Assembly (NCBI GenBank): GCA_964449135.1
Contig: CAYUXZ010000028.1
Coordinates: 1 to 38,785, forward strand
From: SZAS-103 sp964449135
GTDB taxonomy: Bacteria; Pseudomonadota; Gammaproteobacteria; Xanthomonadales; Xanthomonadaceae
Length of the DNA stretch: 38,785 nucleotides
Direction: 5' to 3'
The notes under the pieces are model-generated. The model did not search any database. It had not been told where the DNA came from and worked only from the letters and a program-made list of their open reading frames with translations. The translations under genes were made by a program, and so were the position numbers. Below, in pieces: positions 7,880 through 16,186 of this stretch; positions within the stretch are counted from its first letter, which is position 1, and each line of letters opens with the position of its first letter.

Positions 7880-9244
7880 TCAGATGTCCTTCGCGAGCTT
7901 CGCGGCGAGGCCGATATAGGTCGCGGGCGTCAGCTCGAGCAGGCGTTTCTTCGCATCGGCGGGCAGGTCCAGCGAGGCGATGAATCCGCGCATCGCTTCG
8001 GCATCAATGCCGTGGCCTCGGGTGAGCGCCTTGAGCTGCTCGTAGGGATTGGGCAGGCCGTGGCGGCGCATCACCGTCTGCACGGCTTCGGCGAGCACCT
8101 CCCAGGCCGCGTCGAGATCGGCGGCGAGGCGCTCGGGATTCGCCGAGAGCTTGCCCAGCCCGCGATGCAGCGAATCGAAGCCGATCAGCGCGTGGCCGAA
8201 TGCGGTGCCGAGCGCGCGCAGCACGGTCGAGTCGGTGAGGTCGCGCTGCCAGCGGCTGATCGGCAGCTTCGCGGCGAAATGCTCGAACAGCGCATTCGCG
8301 ACGCCGAAGTTGCCTTCCGCGTTCTCGAAGTCGATCGGATTGACCTTGTGCGGCATTGTCGAGCTGCCGACTTCGCCGGCCTTCACCGCCTGGCGGAAAT
8401 AGCCGAGCGAAATGTAGCCCCAGATGTCGCGGCAAAGATCAATACAGATCGTGTCGATGCGCTTGGCCGCGTCGCAGAGTTCGGCGATGTAGTCGTGCGG
8501 CTCGATCTGCGTGGTGTAGGGCTCGAACGTCAGGCCGAGGGATTCGACGAAGCGCTGCGCGAAGCGCGCCCAGTCCACTTCCGGATAGGCGACGGCGTGC
8601 GCGTTGTAGTTGCCGACCGCGCCGTTGATCTTGCCCGAGATCGCGACCGCAGCGAACGCCGCGTGCTGGCGCTGCAGCCGCGCGACCACGTTCGCGATCT
8701 CCTTGCCGACCGTCGTCGGCGAAGCGGTCTGCCCGTGCGTGCGCGAGAGCATCGGCAGCGCGGCGTGCGCGTGGGCGAGCGCGCGCAGCTCGGTCGTCAG
8801 CTTGCGCAGCGTCGGCAGCAGCACGTTCTCGCGCGCCTCGTGCAGCATCAGCGCGTAGGACAGGTTGTTGATGTCCTCGGAGGTGCAGGCGAAGTGCACG
8901 AACTCCATCGCGGGGCCGAGTTCGGCATCGTCCTTGAGACGTTCCTTGATGAAGTACTCGACCGCCTTGACGTCGTGGTTCGTGGTGCGCTCGATCTCCT
9001 TCACGCGCGCCGCATCGGCGACCGAGAAGTCCGCCGCCAGCGCGCGCAGTTTCGAGGTCGCCGCGGCGGAGAAGGGCTTGAGCTCGACGATGCCCGTCTC
9101 GTTCGCGAGCGCGAGCAGCCATTCCACCTCGACCTTCACCCGCGCCTTGATCAGGCCGTACTCGGAGAAGATGTGCCGCAGGGCCTCGACCTTGCCGGCG
9201 TAGCGGCCGTCGAGTGGGGACAGGGCGAGCAGGGCATCGGTCAT
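7880..9244 (-). CDS. purB: Adenylosuccinate lyase
   Basis: This cytosolic purine enzyme cleaves SAICAR and adenylosuccinate, releasing fumarate. The 454-residue product matches the usual length of about 456. It has the opening LSPLDGRYAGKV, the first conserved block with TSEDINNL, a second with RTHGQTASPTTVGKE (general acid His), and the lyase signature GSSTMPHKVNPIDFENAEGN (catalytic serine loop). The ATG at 9244 was chosen because it has GGAG 6 nt upstream and gives the conserved MTDALLALSPLDGRY start; an in-frame ATG at 9268 would add 8 residues. Its 5' side faces a repeat-rich 410-bp intergenic region shared with fumC, which is transcribed the other way. Confidence 0.96.
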   Translation of the reverse strand: MTDALLALSPLDGRYAGKVEALRHIFSEYGLIKARVKVEVEWLLALANETGIVELKPFSAAATSKLRALAADFSVADAARVKEIERTTNHDVKAVEYFIKERLKDDAELGPAMEFVHFACTSEDINNLSYALMLHEARENVLLPTLRKLTTELRALAHAHAALPMLSRTHGQTASPTTVGKEIANVVARLQRQHAAFAAVAISGKINGAVGNYNAHAVAYPEVDWARFAQRFVESLGLTFEPYTTQIEPHDYIAELCDAAKRIDTICIDLCRDIWGYISLGYFRQAVKAGEVGSSTMPHKVNPIDFENAEGNFGVANALFEHFAAKLPISRWQRDLTDSTVLRALGTAFGHALIGFDSLHRGLGKLSANPERLAADLDAAWEVLAEAVQTVMRRHGLPNPYEQLKALTRGHGIDAEAMRGFIASLDLPADAKKRLLELTPATYIGLAAKLAKDI

Positions 9245-9300
9245 CGTCGGCTCCAGTTCGTGTTTCATGCACTGCTTTTCGCTTGGCTTTGCACTTGGCT

Positions 9301-9382
9301 CGTCGTCCCCGCGAAGGCGGGGACCGCTCTTGCTCCTCGCGCGCAACGGCGCAGAGCGATTCCCGCCTGCGCGGGAATGACG
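9301..9382. repeat. REP-like palindrome pair, first block
   Basis: Two GC-rich imperfect palindromes face each other: CGTCGTCCCCGCGAAGGCGG at 9301 onward and its inverted relative at 9358-9382 (GATTCCCGCCTGCGCGGGAA then TGACG). Each folds on itself, and the pair folds together into a larger cruciform. The sequence type (GTCATTCCCGCG...CGCGGGAAT) is typical of dispersed REP/BIME-like elements in Xanthomonadales and other gammaproteobacteria. The element lies in the purB-fumC intergenic region, which carries no gene. Confidence 0.75.
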
Positions 9383-9510
9383 ATCAAAGGCGGTTCGGCA
9401 AAACAAAGGCGGTGCGGCAGTCGAACCCCTCTATTTTACCTGCACCGCAGGCCCAGCGCCGGGCGCATATAATCGAAACGGGGCCTGTACCACCGCTTCC
9501 ATGCTTCTGC

Positions 9511-9597
9511 CGTCATTCCGGCGCAAGCCGGAATCCAATTTGATCTTCGGTTTGAGGATCAAGGTCAAGATGGATCCCGGCGTTCGCCGGGATGACG
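9511..9597. repeat. REP-like palindrome pair, second block (nested)
   Basis: A second inverted pair: 9511-9537 starts CGTCATTCCGGCGCAAGCCG, and 9571-9597 is its inverted partner ending CGCCGGGATGACG. Between them an inner hairpin is formed by TTGATC (9540-9545) and GATCAA (9557-9562). The whole block can fold into one long nested hairpin immediately upstream of fumC. A short open frame across it on the minus strand is an artefact of this repeat family and not a gene. Confidence 0.75.
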
Positions 9598-9654
9598 AGC
9601 AAGAGCCGAACTCCGGCCCGATCGTCACGACACCCACTTCAATTCGGAACCCGC

Positions 9655-11073
<1,419 letters not shown>

Positions 11074-11162
11074 CAATGCACGCACTCAACCAGCTGAATC
11101 CAGCGGAAAATGCCACCAGTACGTTGTGTCTTCGTCGACGCTTCTAAGTCGAGAGCCATGAA

Positions 11163-11654
11163 ATGCAAGTTGTTGGCCGCTACCTTCAAGTCGAAGCGGT
11201 GCGATTGTCGGATGCGGGCGACAAGGATTTGTTTGGTCGTTCCTCATACAACAGGTACTACTACGCATCGTTCTTGAGAGTTCGCACACTTTTACAAGAG
11301 ATACATGGCGATTCAGACAAACTTCCGCATGCCTCCTACCCGGAGTTTCTAGTCGGGAATGTAGCCAGATCGCTCAAAGATGGAAGGCGTGCTGCACAAA
11401 GAGCAGGCGACCAAACGCTTGTGACAATGTGCAACCGTGCAATCGCAGCGACGGCTGAGTTAGCTCGATTGCTGCGTGATGGATATGCGACACGCGTTGT
11501 TGCCGACTACGAACCGGACGAAAGGATTGTCTTCACAGCACAAAATCGTTTTCAACTGGCATCCGTAGACATAACCACTGCGCATCAGTGGCCGGAAATG
11601 GCAAGTGCCTTGTCTGAAGCAATTCAAAGCGCCTGGAAGCAAATCCATGGGTAA
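11163..11654 (+). CDS. HEPN-like protein, putative retron accessory/effector
   Basis: The product has 163 residues and is predicted mostly helical. The segment SSYNRYYYASFLRVRTLL (27-44) closely resembles the helix of HEPN-domain proteins (pattern YNRxYYAxFxxARxLL). It is followed by R41-x6-H48 (RTLLQEIH), which fits the R-x4-6-H ribonuclease motif of HEPN toxins. Assignment rests on this pattern only, and whether R41/H48 are catalytic is unproven. The ATG at 11163 is the first in frame after a stop at 11145-11147. Its end overlaps the next gene by 8 bp, so the two are probably co-translated. In this context it may be the RNA-cleaving toxic arm of the retron. I see no signal peptide or membrane segment. 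Confidence 0.65.
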   Translation: MQVVGRYLQVEAVRLSDAGDKDLFGRSSYNRYYYASFLRVRTLLQEIHGDSDKLPHASYPEFLVGNVARSLKDGRRAAQRAGDQTLVTMCNRAIAATAELARLLRDGYATRVVADYEPDERIVFTAQNRFQLASVDITTAHQWPEMASALSEAIQSAWKQIHG

Positions 11655-12381
11655 GCAAGAGGAGCTTGCGCTAGTTGAATTGCTGCGCAGGCGCAGCGTT
11701 GAGATCGTAGGTCGAATTGTCGAAGACCAAGCGGGGAATGGAAGATACTTCGTATTCGTGTCTGTAAGTCGTGACTCGGCCAACAAGCAAGTTCCTTCCA
11801 ATCGGACCTTAAGGCAGATTTCGGAGGAGGCTCTTAGAGCGGGAATCTCCGTCGAATTCGTATTAACAGATAGCCGGCAATTAGACGTAGAGGCTGGCCT
11901 CAGAGCAACTCTGCTTCACTCGTTTGGACAGTTGATACGCAACGTGTTTCTTCAATTGGAGCGTGGTCGTGCGATCGTCTGGATTGACCCCAAGGTCGAA
12001 ATTGAGGAACGAGCGATTGCAGCAATGGAAGAGAAGGCTTCCCTCTGTCTAAAGCAAGTGGGGTTTGAGTTTCTCGAAATCGCTTCGACTAAGAATGAGA
12101 GTCTGCCCAGCAAGCTAGTGTGCTTGCGCGCGATTAGATTGATGTCGCCTGTCCTCGCGGGAGATCTAATCAAGAAACTGAAAAGTGATGGATTTGTAGT
12201 GCCATCCGATGAGTGGATGAATCGACGATTGGACGCACTTAGAAAGAGTGGTCAGATAGTGCGAGAAACGACCGGCAGATACATGCTTACACTCGCTGGG
12301 CTTCAAGGGCTAGGATCGAGAAAGGATCGCAACAGTCCTGACGTCGCGAGGATGCTTGCGGTCGCAAGAAATGGACGCTAG
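11647..12381 (+). CDS. Alpha/beta protein with C-terminal winged helix, putative retron accessory
   Basis: I do not recognise the family of this 244-residue protein. Residues about 1-150 alternate strands and helices (YFVFVSVS, VEFVLTD, AGLRATLLHSFG, AIVWIDPK). Residues about 157-222 look like a winged helix: SPVLAGDLIKKLKSDGF, then DEWMNRRLDALRKSGQI as a likely recognition helix, then the RETTGRYMLTLAGL wing. A nucleotidyltransferase (MNT) antitoxin motif, expected beside a HEPN toxin, is not present. The ATG at 11647 overlaps the HEPN-like gene by 8 bp and has GGAAG upstream; an in-frame ATG at 11605 would add 14 residues. Only 7 bp separate its stop from the msr-msd RNA. It may bind msDNA or the HEPN-like protein and act as regulator or antitoxin; this is inference. 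Confidence 0.7.
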   Translation: MGKQEELALVELLRRRSVEIVGRIVEDQAGNGRYFVFVSVSRDSANKQVPSNRTLRQISEEALRAGISVEFVLTDSRQLDVEAGLRATLLHSFGQLIRNVFLQLERGRAIVWIDPKVEIEERAIAAMEEKASLCLKQVGFEFLEIASTKNESLPSKLVCLRAIRLMSPVLAGDLIKKLKSDGFVVPSDEWMNRRLDALRKSGQIVRETTGRYMLTLAGLQGLGSRKDRNSPDVARMLAVARNGR

Positions 12382-12388
12382 CATCAAA

Positions 12389-12543
12389 TTGCGGGAGCCT
12401 CAGGCGCAGGCGTGTATCACGCCTCTCGTGCTTAGGTCCACCAATAGAAGGATTCCGGCTGAACGGCCGTCGATCCTTCGAATCGCCGTCCGTTCAGCCG
12501 GCGCATTGCGAAAGAATGACTTTGCTAAATGAGGCTCCCGCAA
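12389..12543 (+). ncRNA. msr-msd: Retron msr-msd non-coding RNA
   Basis: The ends are a perfect 14-nt inverted repeat: a1 TTGCGGGAGCCTCA at 12389-12402 and a2 TGAGGCTCCCGCAA at 12530-12543. Directly after a1 comes G12403, the expected 2'-5' branching guanosine. The msr part has a 7-bp, 3-nt-loop hairpin AGGCGTG/CACGCCT (12408-12424). The msd part has a long stem, CCGGCTGAACGG (12455-12466) with CCGTTCAGCCGG (12490-12501), continued inward with two mismatches to CGAT/ATCG (12471-12474/12482-12485) and a 7-nt loop. A weaker hairpin lies at 12508-12525 before a2. Order, size (155 nt) and position just upstream of the RT fit known retrons. The msDNA product is probably about 60-80 nt; its exact ends cannot be read from sequence. 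Confidence 0.92.
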
Positions 12544-13524
12544 CCTCTTTTGGAATCCCCACTCTTTGCGTTTGCGAAGCCAGATGCGCTTGCGAGCGCA
12601 ATGGGGCAGTCTATTCAAGAGGCAGAGCTGCAAGAAATTCTTCGACTCGTTTCGCTGGGGTTGCCGCCCATCACATCTCCCTCCGTATTGGCAACAATGA
12701 TTGGTGTCAATAAGGGATTTGTGTGGAGCCTTCTCAATAGAACACATCGATATTATCGAAGATTCAAAATCCCAAAGGGAAAAGGCAAGAGCAGAATAAT
12801 CGTGGCGCCTAGAGTGGCGTTGAAAATTATTCAGAAGTGGCTGTCCTTTCACCTTCAGCGGGCATATCGGCCTCCAGCACATGTGTTTGGGTTTGTCCCT
12901 GGGCGTTCGCATGTGCTCGCGGCTCGTGAGCATTGTGAAGCTAGGTGGGTTCTGTCCGTTGACATAGAGAATTTTTTCCCGTCCACCCCCATAGAAACTG
13001 TTCGACAGGCTCTCATTGGGGTGGGTTACGGCGAGTCAAGCGCAAAAATTATTTCTGAGTTGCTGTGCTTAAACGGCTGGTTGGTGCAAGGGGCTCCGTC
13101 TAGTCCCGTGATGTCAAATATTGCATTTTCGGGAGTTGACGAGGAGATCAGTGGTATTGCCCTGCGTCATGGAATCAGATTGACCAGATATGCAGACGAC
13201 ATCGTTTTTTCAGGCACCGGCTCATTTCCTGAGTCGTTAGAGAGCGAAGTGGCTGCTGCTATCGCGCCCACTGAATGGGTGCTCGCGAGACAGAAAACTT
13301 GCTATAGCGAATTGCCAGCAAGGTTGAAAGTGCACGGACTGTTAGTCCATGGACGAAACGTGCGGTTAACCAAGGGGTATCGGAATAAGATACGAGCCTA
13401 TCGTCATCTACTGAAAAACGGGAAGGTTCGTGCAAGTGATGTAAATAGAGTTCTCGGTCACATGCGTTACGCCGAACACATTGACTCGCATTTGATTTCA
13501 AATGATGGGGACTTATCCCATTAA
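12529..13524 (+). CDS. ret: Retron-type reverse transcriptase
   Basis: The RT copies the msd part of the upstream RNA into branched msDNA. The 331-residue product aligns with retron RTs throughout: LVSLGLPPITS (41-50), the FKIPKGKGKSRIIVAP block with LKIIQKWL, GFVPGRSHVLAAREH (121-135), motif A VLSVDIENFF with D145, LVQGAPSSPVMSNI (185-198), catalytic YADD (221-224) followed by IVFSG, and KVHGLLV (267-273). Two retron hallmarks are altered: NAxxH reads AAREH and VTG reads VHG. The ATG at 12529 overlaps the a2 arm of the ncRNA. The alternative ATG at 12601 (residue 25) still leaves a full RT domain and may be the true start; neither has a strong Shine-Dalgarno. No C-terminal fusion is present. 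The stop is 11 bp from the converging phoD end. Confidence 0.93.
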   Translation: MRLPQPLLESPLFAFAKPDALASAMGQSIQEAELQEILRLVSLGLPPITSPSVLATMIGVNKGFVWSLLNRTHRYYRRFKIPKGKGKSRIIVAPRVALKIIQKWLSFHLQRAYRPPAHVFGFVPGRSHVLAAREHCEARWVLSVDIENFFPSTPIETVRQALIGVGYGESSAKIISELLCLNGWLVQGAPSSPVMSNIAFSGVDEEISGIALRHGIRLTRYADDIVFSGTGSFPESLESEVAAAIAPTEWVLARQKTCYSELPARLKVHGLLVHGRNVRLTKGYRNKIRAYRHLLKNGKVRASDVNRVLGHMRYAEHIDSHLISNDGDLSH

Positions 13525-13535
13525 TTCGCTGTGCC

Positions 13536-15626
13536 TCACACGGACAGTCCCGCATCGCCTTCCACGACCGTCGTCTGCATCTGCGGCCGTTCGCCTGCTT
13601 TCCACAACGCCACCTCGTGACGGACGCGATAGCGCAGCGGTCCGCCGTCCGCGGTCGCGCTTCTTTCGATCGGCCGCGGGATGCAGACGAAGTCGGTCGT
13701 CATCGCGTGGGCGTCGACGCGCACGGTCGCGTAGCCGTGACCGCCCGCGTCATAGAAGGTCAGGTGCGGGGCCATCTCCGGGTTGCGCACTGCGAGCGCC
13801 TTCTGCAGGTCCTTGCTGCTCGCGTATTCCAGCGCTGAGCGCACGCCGTGGCGCAGCAGCAGGTTCTGGGTGGACTGCGGCTTTCCGTCCTTGTCCTCGG
13901 CGATGTACAAGCCGCGCGTCGGATTGTTTTCCTTCTTCTGGTTGTGTTCGTTGGCTTCGGCCGAGCCCACGGAACTGATCGACCCGCCCACGAAACTGAC
14001 GCCCACGGGCTCGAAGGCCGCCGGCGGCAAGGCCTTGGCCGCGTAGCCCGCCCAGAAGCTGTGGCGATCGCCGGCGACGATCGCGAAACCGGTGATGCCG
14101 GCATCGCGCACGGCATCGAAGATCTCGGCGCGTTCGTGGTACATGGCGCCCCAGTCCCAGGTGCCCATCAGGCCGTAGCCGGCGCCCTTCCACTTGCCGA
14201 GTTCGGGCGGCAGGTTCTGCGGATCGACGCGCTGATCCAGTTCACCCAGCGTATTGCCCCAGATCTTCCAGGTGGCTTTCGCGCCGCGCAGCTGCTCGAT
14301 GAACCAGGCTTTCTGCTTCGCGCCCAGCATCGACTGCGGCGGGTCCTTGGCAACGTAGTTGTCCACGCTCTTGTCGCCCATGGTGAGCTTGGGCAGCGGG
14401 TGGCCGTTGTTGTGTTCGCGGCCGGCGTCGAGCTGCGCCCACAACTCTTCGGGCACGAAGCCCAGCGTGTCGCCTTCGAACAGCGGATTGATTTCGTCGT
14501 GGTTGCCGGGATCGCGCGAGCGGTAGCTGCGCTGGTCGGTGATGATCAGGTCGATGTGCCGGCCCCAGCGCAAGGCGCGATAGCCGATCAGGCTGTTGAT
14601 CGCGGCGAGGTTGTTGGGTTCGGTGCCCAGGCCGGTGTCGTCGAAGTCACTGGGCTTCAGTAGCACGTCCCGGACGTTTGGCGCGGGGAAGGTGTCCAGC
14701 TTCGAGCCCGGCGGCAGCACGCGCGCCGGCTGGTTTTCGAACCAGGCCTGGTTCGCCGCGACCTTGAGCGTCTGCGCGGGCACCCAGCCGTCGGTGCCGG
14801 CAAATTCCTGGATCGACTGCCAGCCGTTCCAGGAGAATTCGTGGTTGTCCCAGATGCACACGAAGGGCCAGCGCGCGCGCGCATCCTGCAGGTCGGGATC
14901 CAGCAGGTACGCGTGGTAGAGCACGCGATAGTCCTCCAGCGAGTCCGGCACCCAGAAGCGGTTCTTGGCGACCGTCTTGCCCTTCGGGTACTTGATCGGG
15001 AAGGTGATGAGGCGGTCGTAGCGATGGCCGTTCTTAACCTGATCGGGGTACTGCACGACCTCGTAGACGAAGTCGCCCAGGTGCAGCACGAAGCCGATGC
15101 GTTCCTCGGGCGCGGCGCGTTCGTCTTCCCACATCATCCGCCGATACGCATTCATCGCGCCCTCGGGCAGGCTCTGGCAACTGACGAAGGCGAATTTCGT
15201 GGGTCGCGGATCGTCGTGCGCGGGTGCGGTGAGCGTGCGGCCGATGCGGCTGCCGTTGCCGTCCTCGTCGACGAAGCGGTACCAGTATTCGCGCGCCGGT
15301 TTCAGGCCGCCGACGAGCACGCGGCAGGTCCAGTCGGACTGGGCGAGCACGCGCGTGTTGGCGGTTGCGATCACGCGGTCGAACGCTGCGTCGTCGCTCA
15401 CCTCGACCAGCAGGTTGGCGGCCGTGCGTCCTTCCGGATAAGGACGTCGCGTCCAGAGCAGGACGCTGTGTTCATCGGGGTCGCCCGATGCGACGCCATG
15501 CGGATACAGGTCGCGACGCTCGCGCCAGCGGCTCTTTGACGTCTTTCCGAATGCGTGGCCCCAGGCGAGGCTCGCGCCGAGTGCGGCGGCGATCTTCAGG
15601 AACTGACGGCGGTCGAGGGTCGACAT
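13536..15626 (-). CDS. phoD: PhoD-family alkaline phosphatase/phosphodiesterase, Tat-exported
   Basis: This 696-residue metallophosphoesterase of the PhoD type would hydrolyse phosphate mono- or diesters in the periplasm. The N-terminus has a twin-arginine signal (DRRQFLKIAAALGASLAWG, ending near AFG). A Fn3-like PhoD N-terminal domain follows (HGVASGDPDEHSVLLWTR). The catalytic domain has FAFVSCQ, the metal-binding VLHLGDFVYE, WDNHEFSWNG and a late AGDRHSFWAG. It is longer than the usual 520-580 residues, with inserts between the metal motifs and an extended C-terminus. It is transcribed toward the retron and ends 11 bp from the RT stop. The intergenic region upstream shows no clear Pho box. 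Confidence 0.92.
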   Translation of the reverse strand: MSTLDRRQFLKIAAALGASLAWGHAFGKTSKSRWRERRDLYPHGVASGDPDEHSVLLWTRRPYPEGRTAANLLVEVSDDAAFDRVIATANTRVLAQSDWTCRVLVGGLKPAREYWYRFVDEDGNGSRIGRTLTAPAHDDPRPTKFAFVSCQSLPEGAMNAYRRMMWEDERAAPEERIGFVLHLGDFVYEVVQYPDQVKNGHRYDRLITFPIKYPKGKTVAKNRFWVPDSLEDYRVLYHAYLLDPDLQDARARWPFVCIWDNHEFSWNGWQSIQEFAGTDGWVPAQTLKVAANQAWFENQPARVLPPGSKLDTFPAPNVRDVLLKPSDFDDTGLGTEPNNLAAINSLIGYRALRWGRHIDLIITDQRSYRSRDPGNHDEINPLFEGDTLGFVPEELWAQLDAGREHNNGHPLPKLTMGDKSVDNYVAKDPPQSMLGAKQKAWFIEQLRGAKATWKIWGNTLGELDQRVDPQNLPPELGKWKGAGYGLMGTWDWGAMYHERAEIFDAVRDAGITGFAIVAGDRHSFWAGYAAKALPPAAFEPVGVSFVGGSISSVGSAEANEHNQKKENNPTRGLYIAEDKDGKPQSTQNLLLRHGVRSALEYASSKDLQKALAVRNPEMAPHLTFYDAGGHGYATVRVDAHAMTTDFVCIPRPIERSATADGGPLRYRVRHEVALWKAGERPQMQTTVVEGDAGLSV

Positions 15627-15793
15627 GGCGTTCCCCCTGCAGCGGATCGGGATGATCGATGCGCCGAGACGCTAGACCCGATCCCGCGCCCGTAAACGTG
15701 CCGGAAGTCAGGATGCATTTCGTAGAAGATTCGTGGGAGGAAACGGGGTTTGATGGATTGCCTGCCGCGCCCCGCGGGTGCAAAGTCATTGCC

Positions 15794-16063
15794 ATGAGCC
15801 ACCACGGCGCTCTGCTGCGGACGATCTTCCAGGATCCGATCAACGCCAACATCCATTGGCGCGAGGTCGAGTCCCTGCTGCATCACCTCGGCGCGAGCGT
15901 CGAGTCGCTCAACGGCAACCGCATCCGGGTCAAGCTCAATCACGCCGAAGCGGTGCTGCACCGGCCGCACCACACCCATACGCTGGATCGCCACGGCGTG
16001 CGCGCCCTGCGCGGCTTCCTCGCCGTCGCCGGCATGACGCCCTCGCAGTACGAAGCGCAGTGA
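15794..16063 (+). CDS. Orphan HicA-like protein
   Basis: This 89-residue protein has the HicA-type double-stranded-RNA-binding fold pattern: the DPINANIHWREVESLLHHLGA helix, then strands (RIRVKLN, AVLHRPH), then a final helix HGVRALRGFLAVAGM. HicA toxins are mRNA interferases normally paired with HicB, and no HicB is present on either side. The position of the catalytic His (in G-S-H) reads GNR here, so mRNA cleavage activity is doubtful. The ATG at 15794 was chosen as the start of the conserved part; the frame is open further upstream to 15659 without similarity. A 14-codon open frame (15753-15797) with GGGAGG at 15735-15740 ends overlapping this ATG as ATGA and could be a coupled leader; this is speculative. 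Confidence 0.7.
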   Translation: MSHHGALLRTIFQDPINANIHWREVESLLHHLGASVESLNGNRIRVKLNHAEAVLHRPHHTHTLDRHGVRALRGFLAVAGMTPSQYEAQ

Positions 16064-16076
16064 GCCGGAAAGCACT

Positions 16077-16142
16077 CTGAACCTGGAAGGGGCCAGGGTA
16101 AATTATCGTTCCAGGCGCCAATTGGCTCTGGCCCATTTTCAG
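16077..16142. repeat. Repeat element A (related to copy at 16855-16920)
   Basis: A 66-bp structured segment with GGGGCCAGGGTAAATT (from 16089) at one side and GGCCCATTTTC at the other. An inner palindrome GCCAATTGGC (16117-16126) is flanked by CCAG/CTGG, and the outer ends CTGAA/TTCAG pair. A related copy of equal length lies just after the next gene. On the reverse strand it begins AAAATGGGCCAGAGCCAATT, a pattern I associate with the flanks of REP-associated tyrosine transposases in gammaproteobacteria. That link is from memory and not proven here. Confidence 0.55.
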
Positions 16143-16186
16143 GGCGAGACATCAACGCCGGGAACTTGATTCGAGGAGATGGCCCG

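Larger units (their letters stand above)
11074..13535 (+). other. Retron island (accessory genes, msr-msd, reverse transcriptase)
   Basis: This is a compact block between fumC (stop 11073) and the phoD stop (13536). Base composition and codon choice differ clearly from both sides: many A/T-ending codons and AT-rich stretches, against G/C-ending codons in the neighbours. It contains two overlapping accessory genes, a retron non-coding RNA gene and a retron reverse transcriptase, all on the plus strand. No integrase, transposase, tRNA or clear direct repeat marks its ends. The 89 bp from 11074 to 11162 hold no gene that I can see. Retrons are known anti-phage defence units acting through an effector that is controlled by the RT-msDNA complex. 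Confidence 0.88.

Noticed and set aside
9431..9637. A small minus-strand open frame upstream of fumC
   Set aside because: It reads through the REP-like palindromes (RRNDGRS-type peptide), a familiar artefact of this repeat family.
12400..12933. A 177-codon minus-strand open frame across the retron RNA and RT start
   Set aside because: It overlaps the msr-msd RNA and the RT domain in antisense and shows no domain pattern.
11074..13535. Group II intron or diversity-generating retroelement as the source of the RT
   Set aside because: There is no maturase or intron domain V-like structure and no template/variable repeat pair; the 14-nt a1/a2 repeat and RT motifs fit a retron.
15644..15684. GGATCGGG/CCCGATCC inverted repeat upstream of phoD as an operator
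   Set aside because: The 25-bp spacer is long, the sequence is ordinary for GC-rich DNA, and it does not resemble a Pho box.
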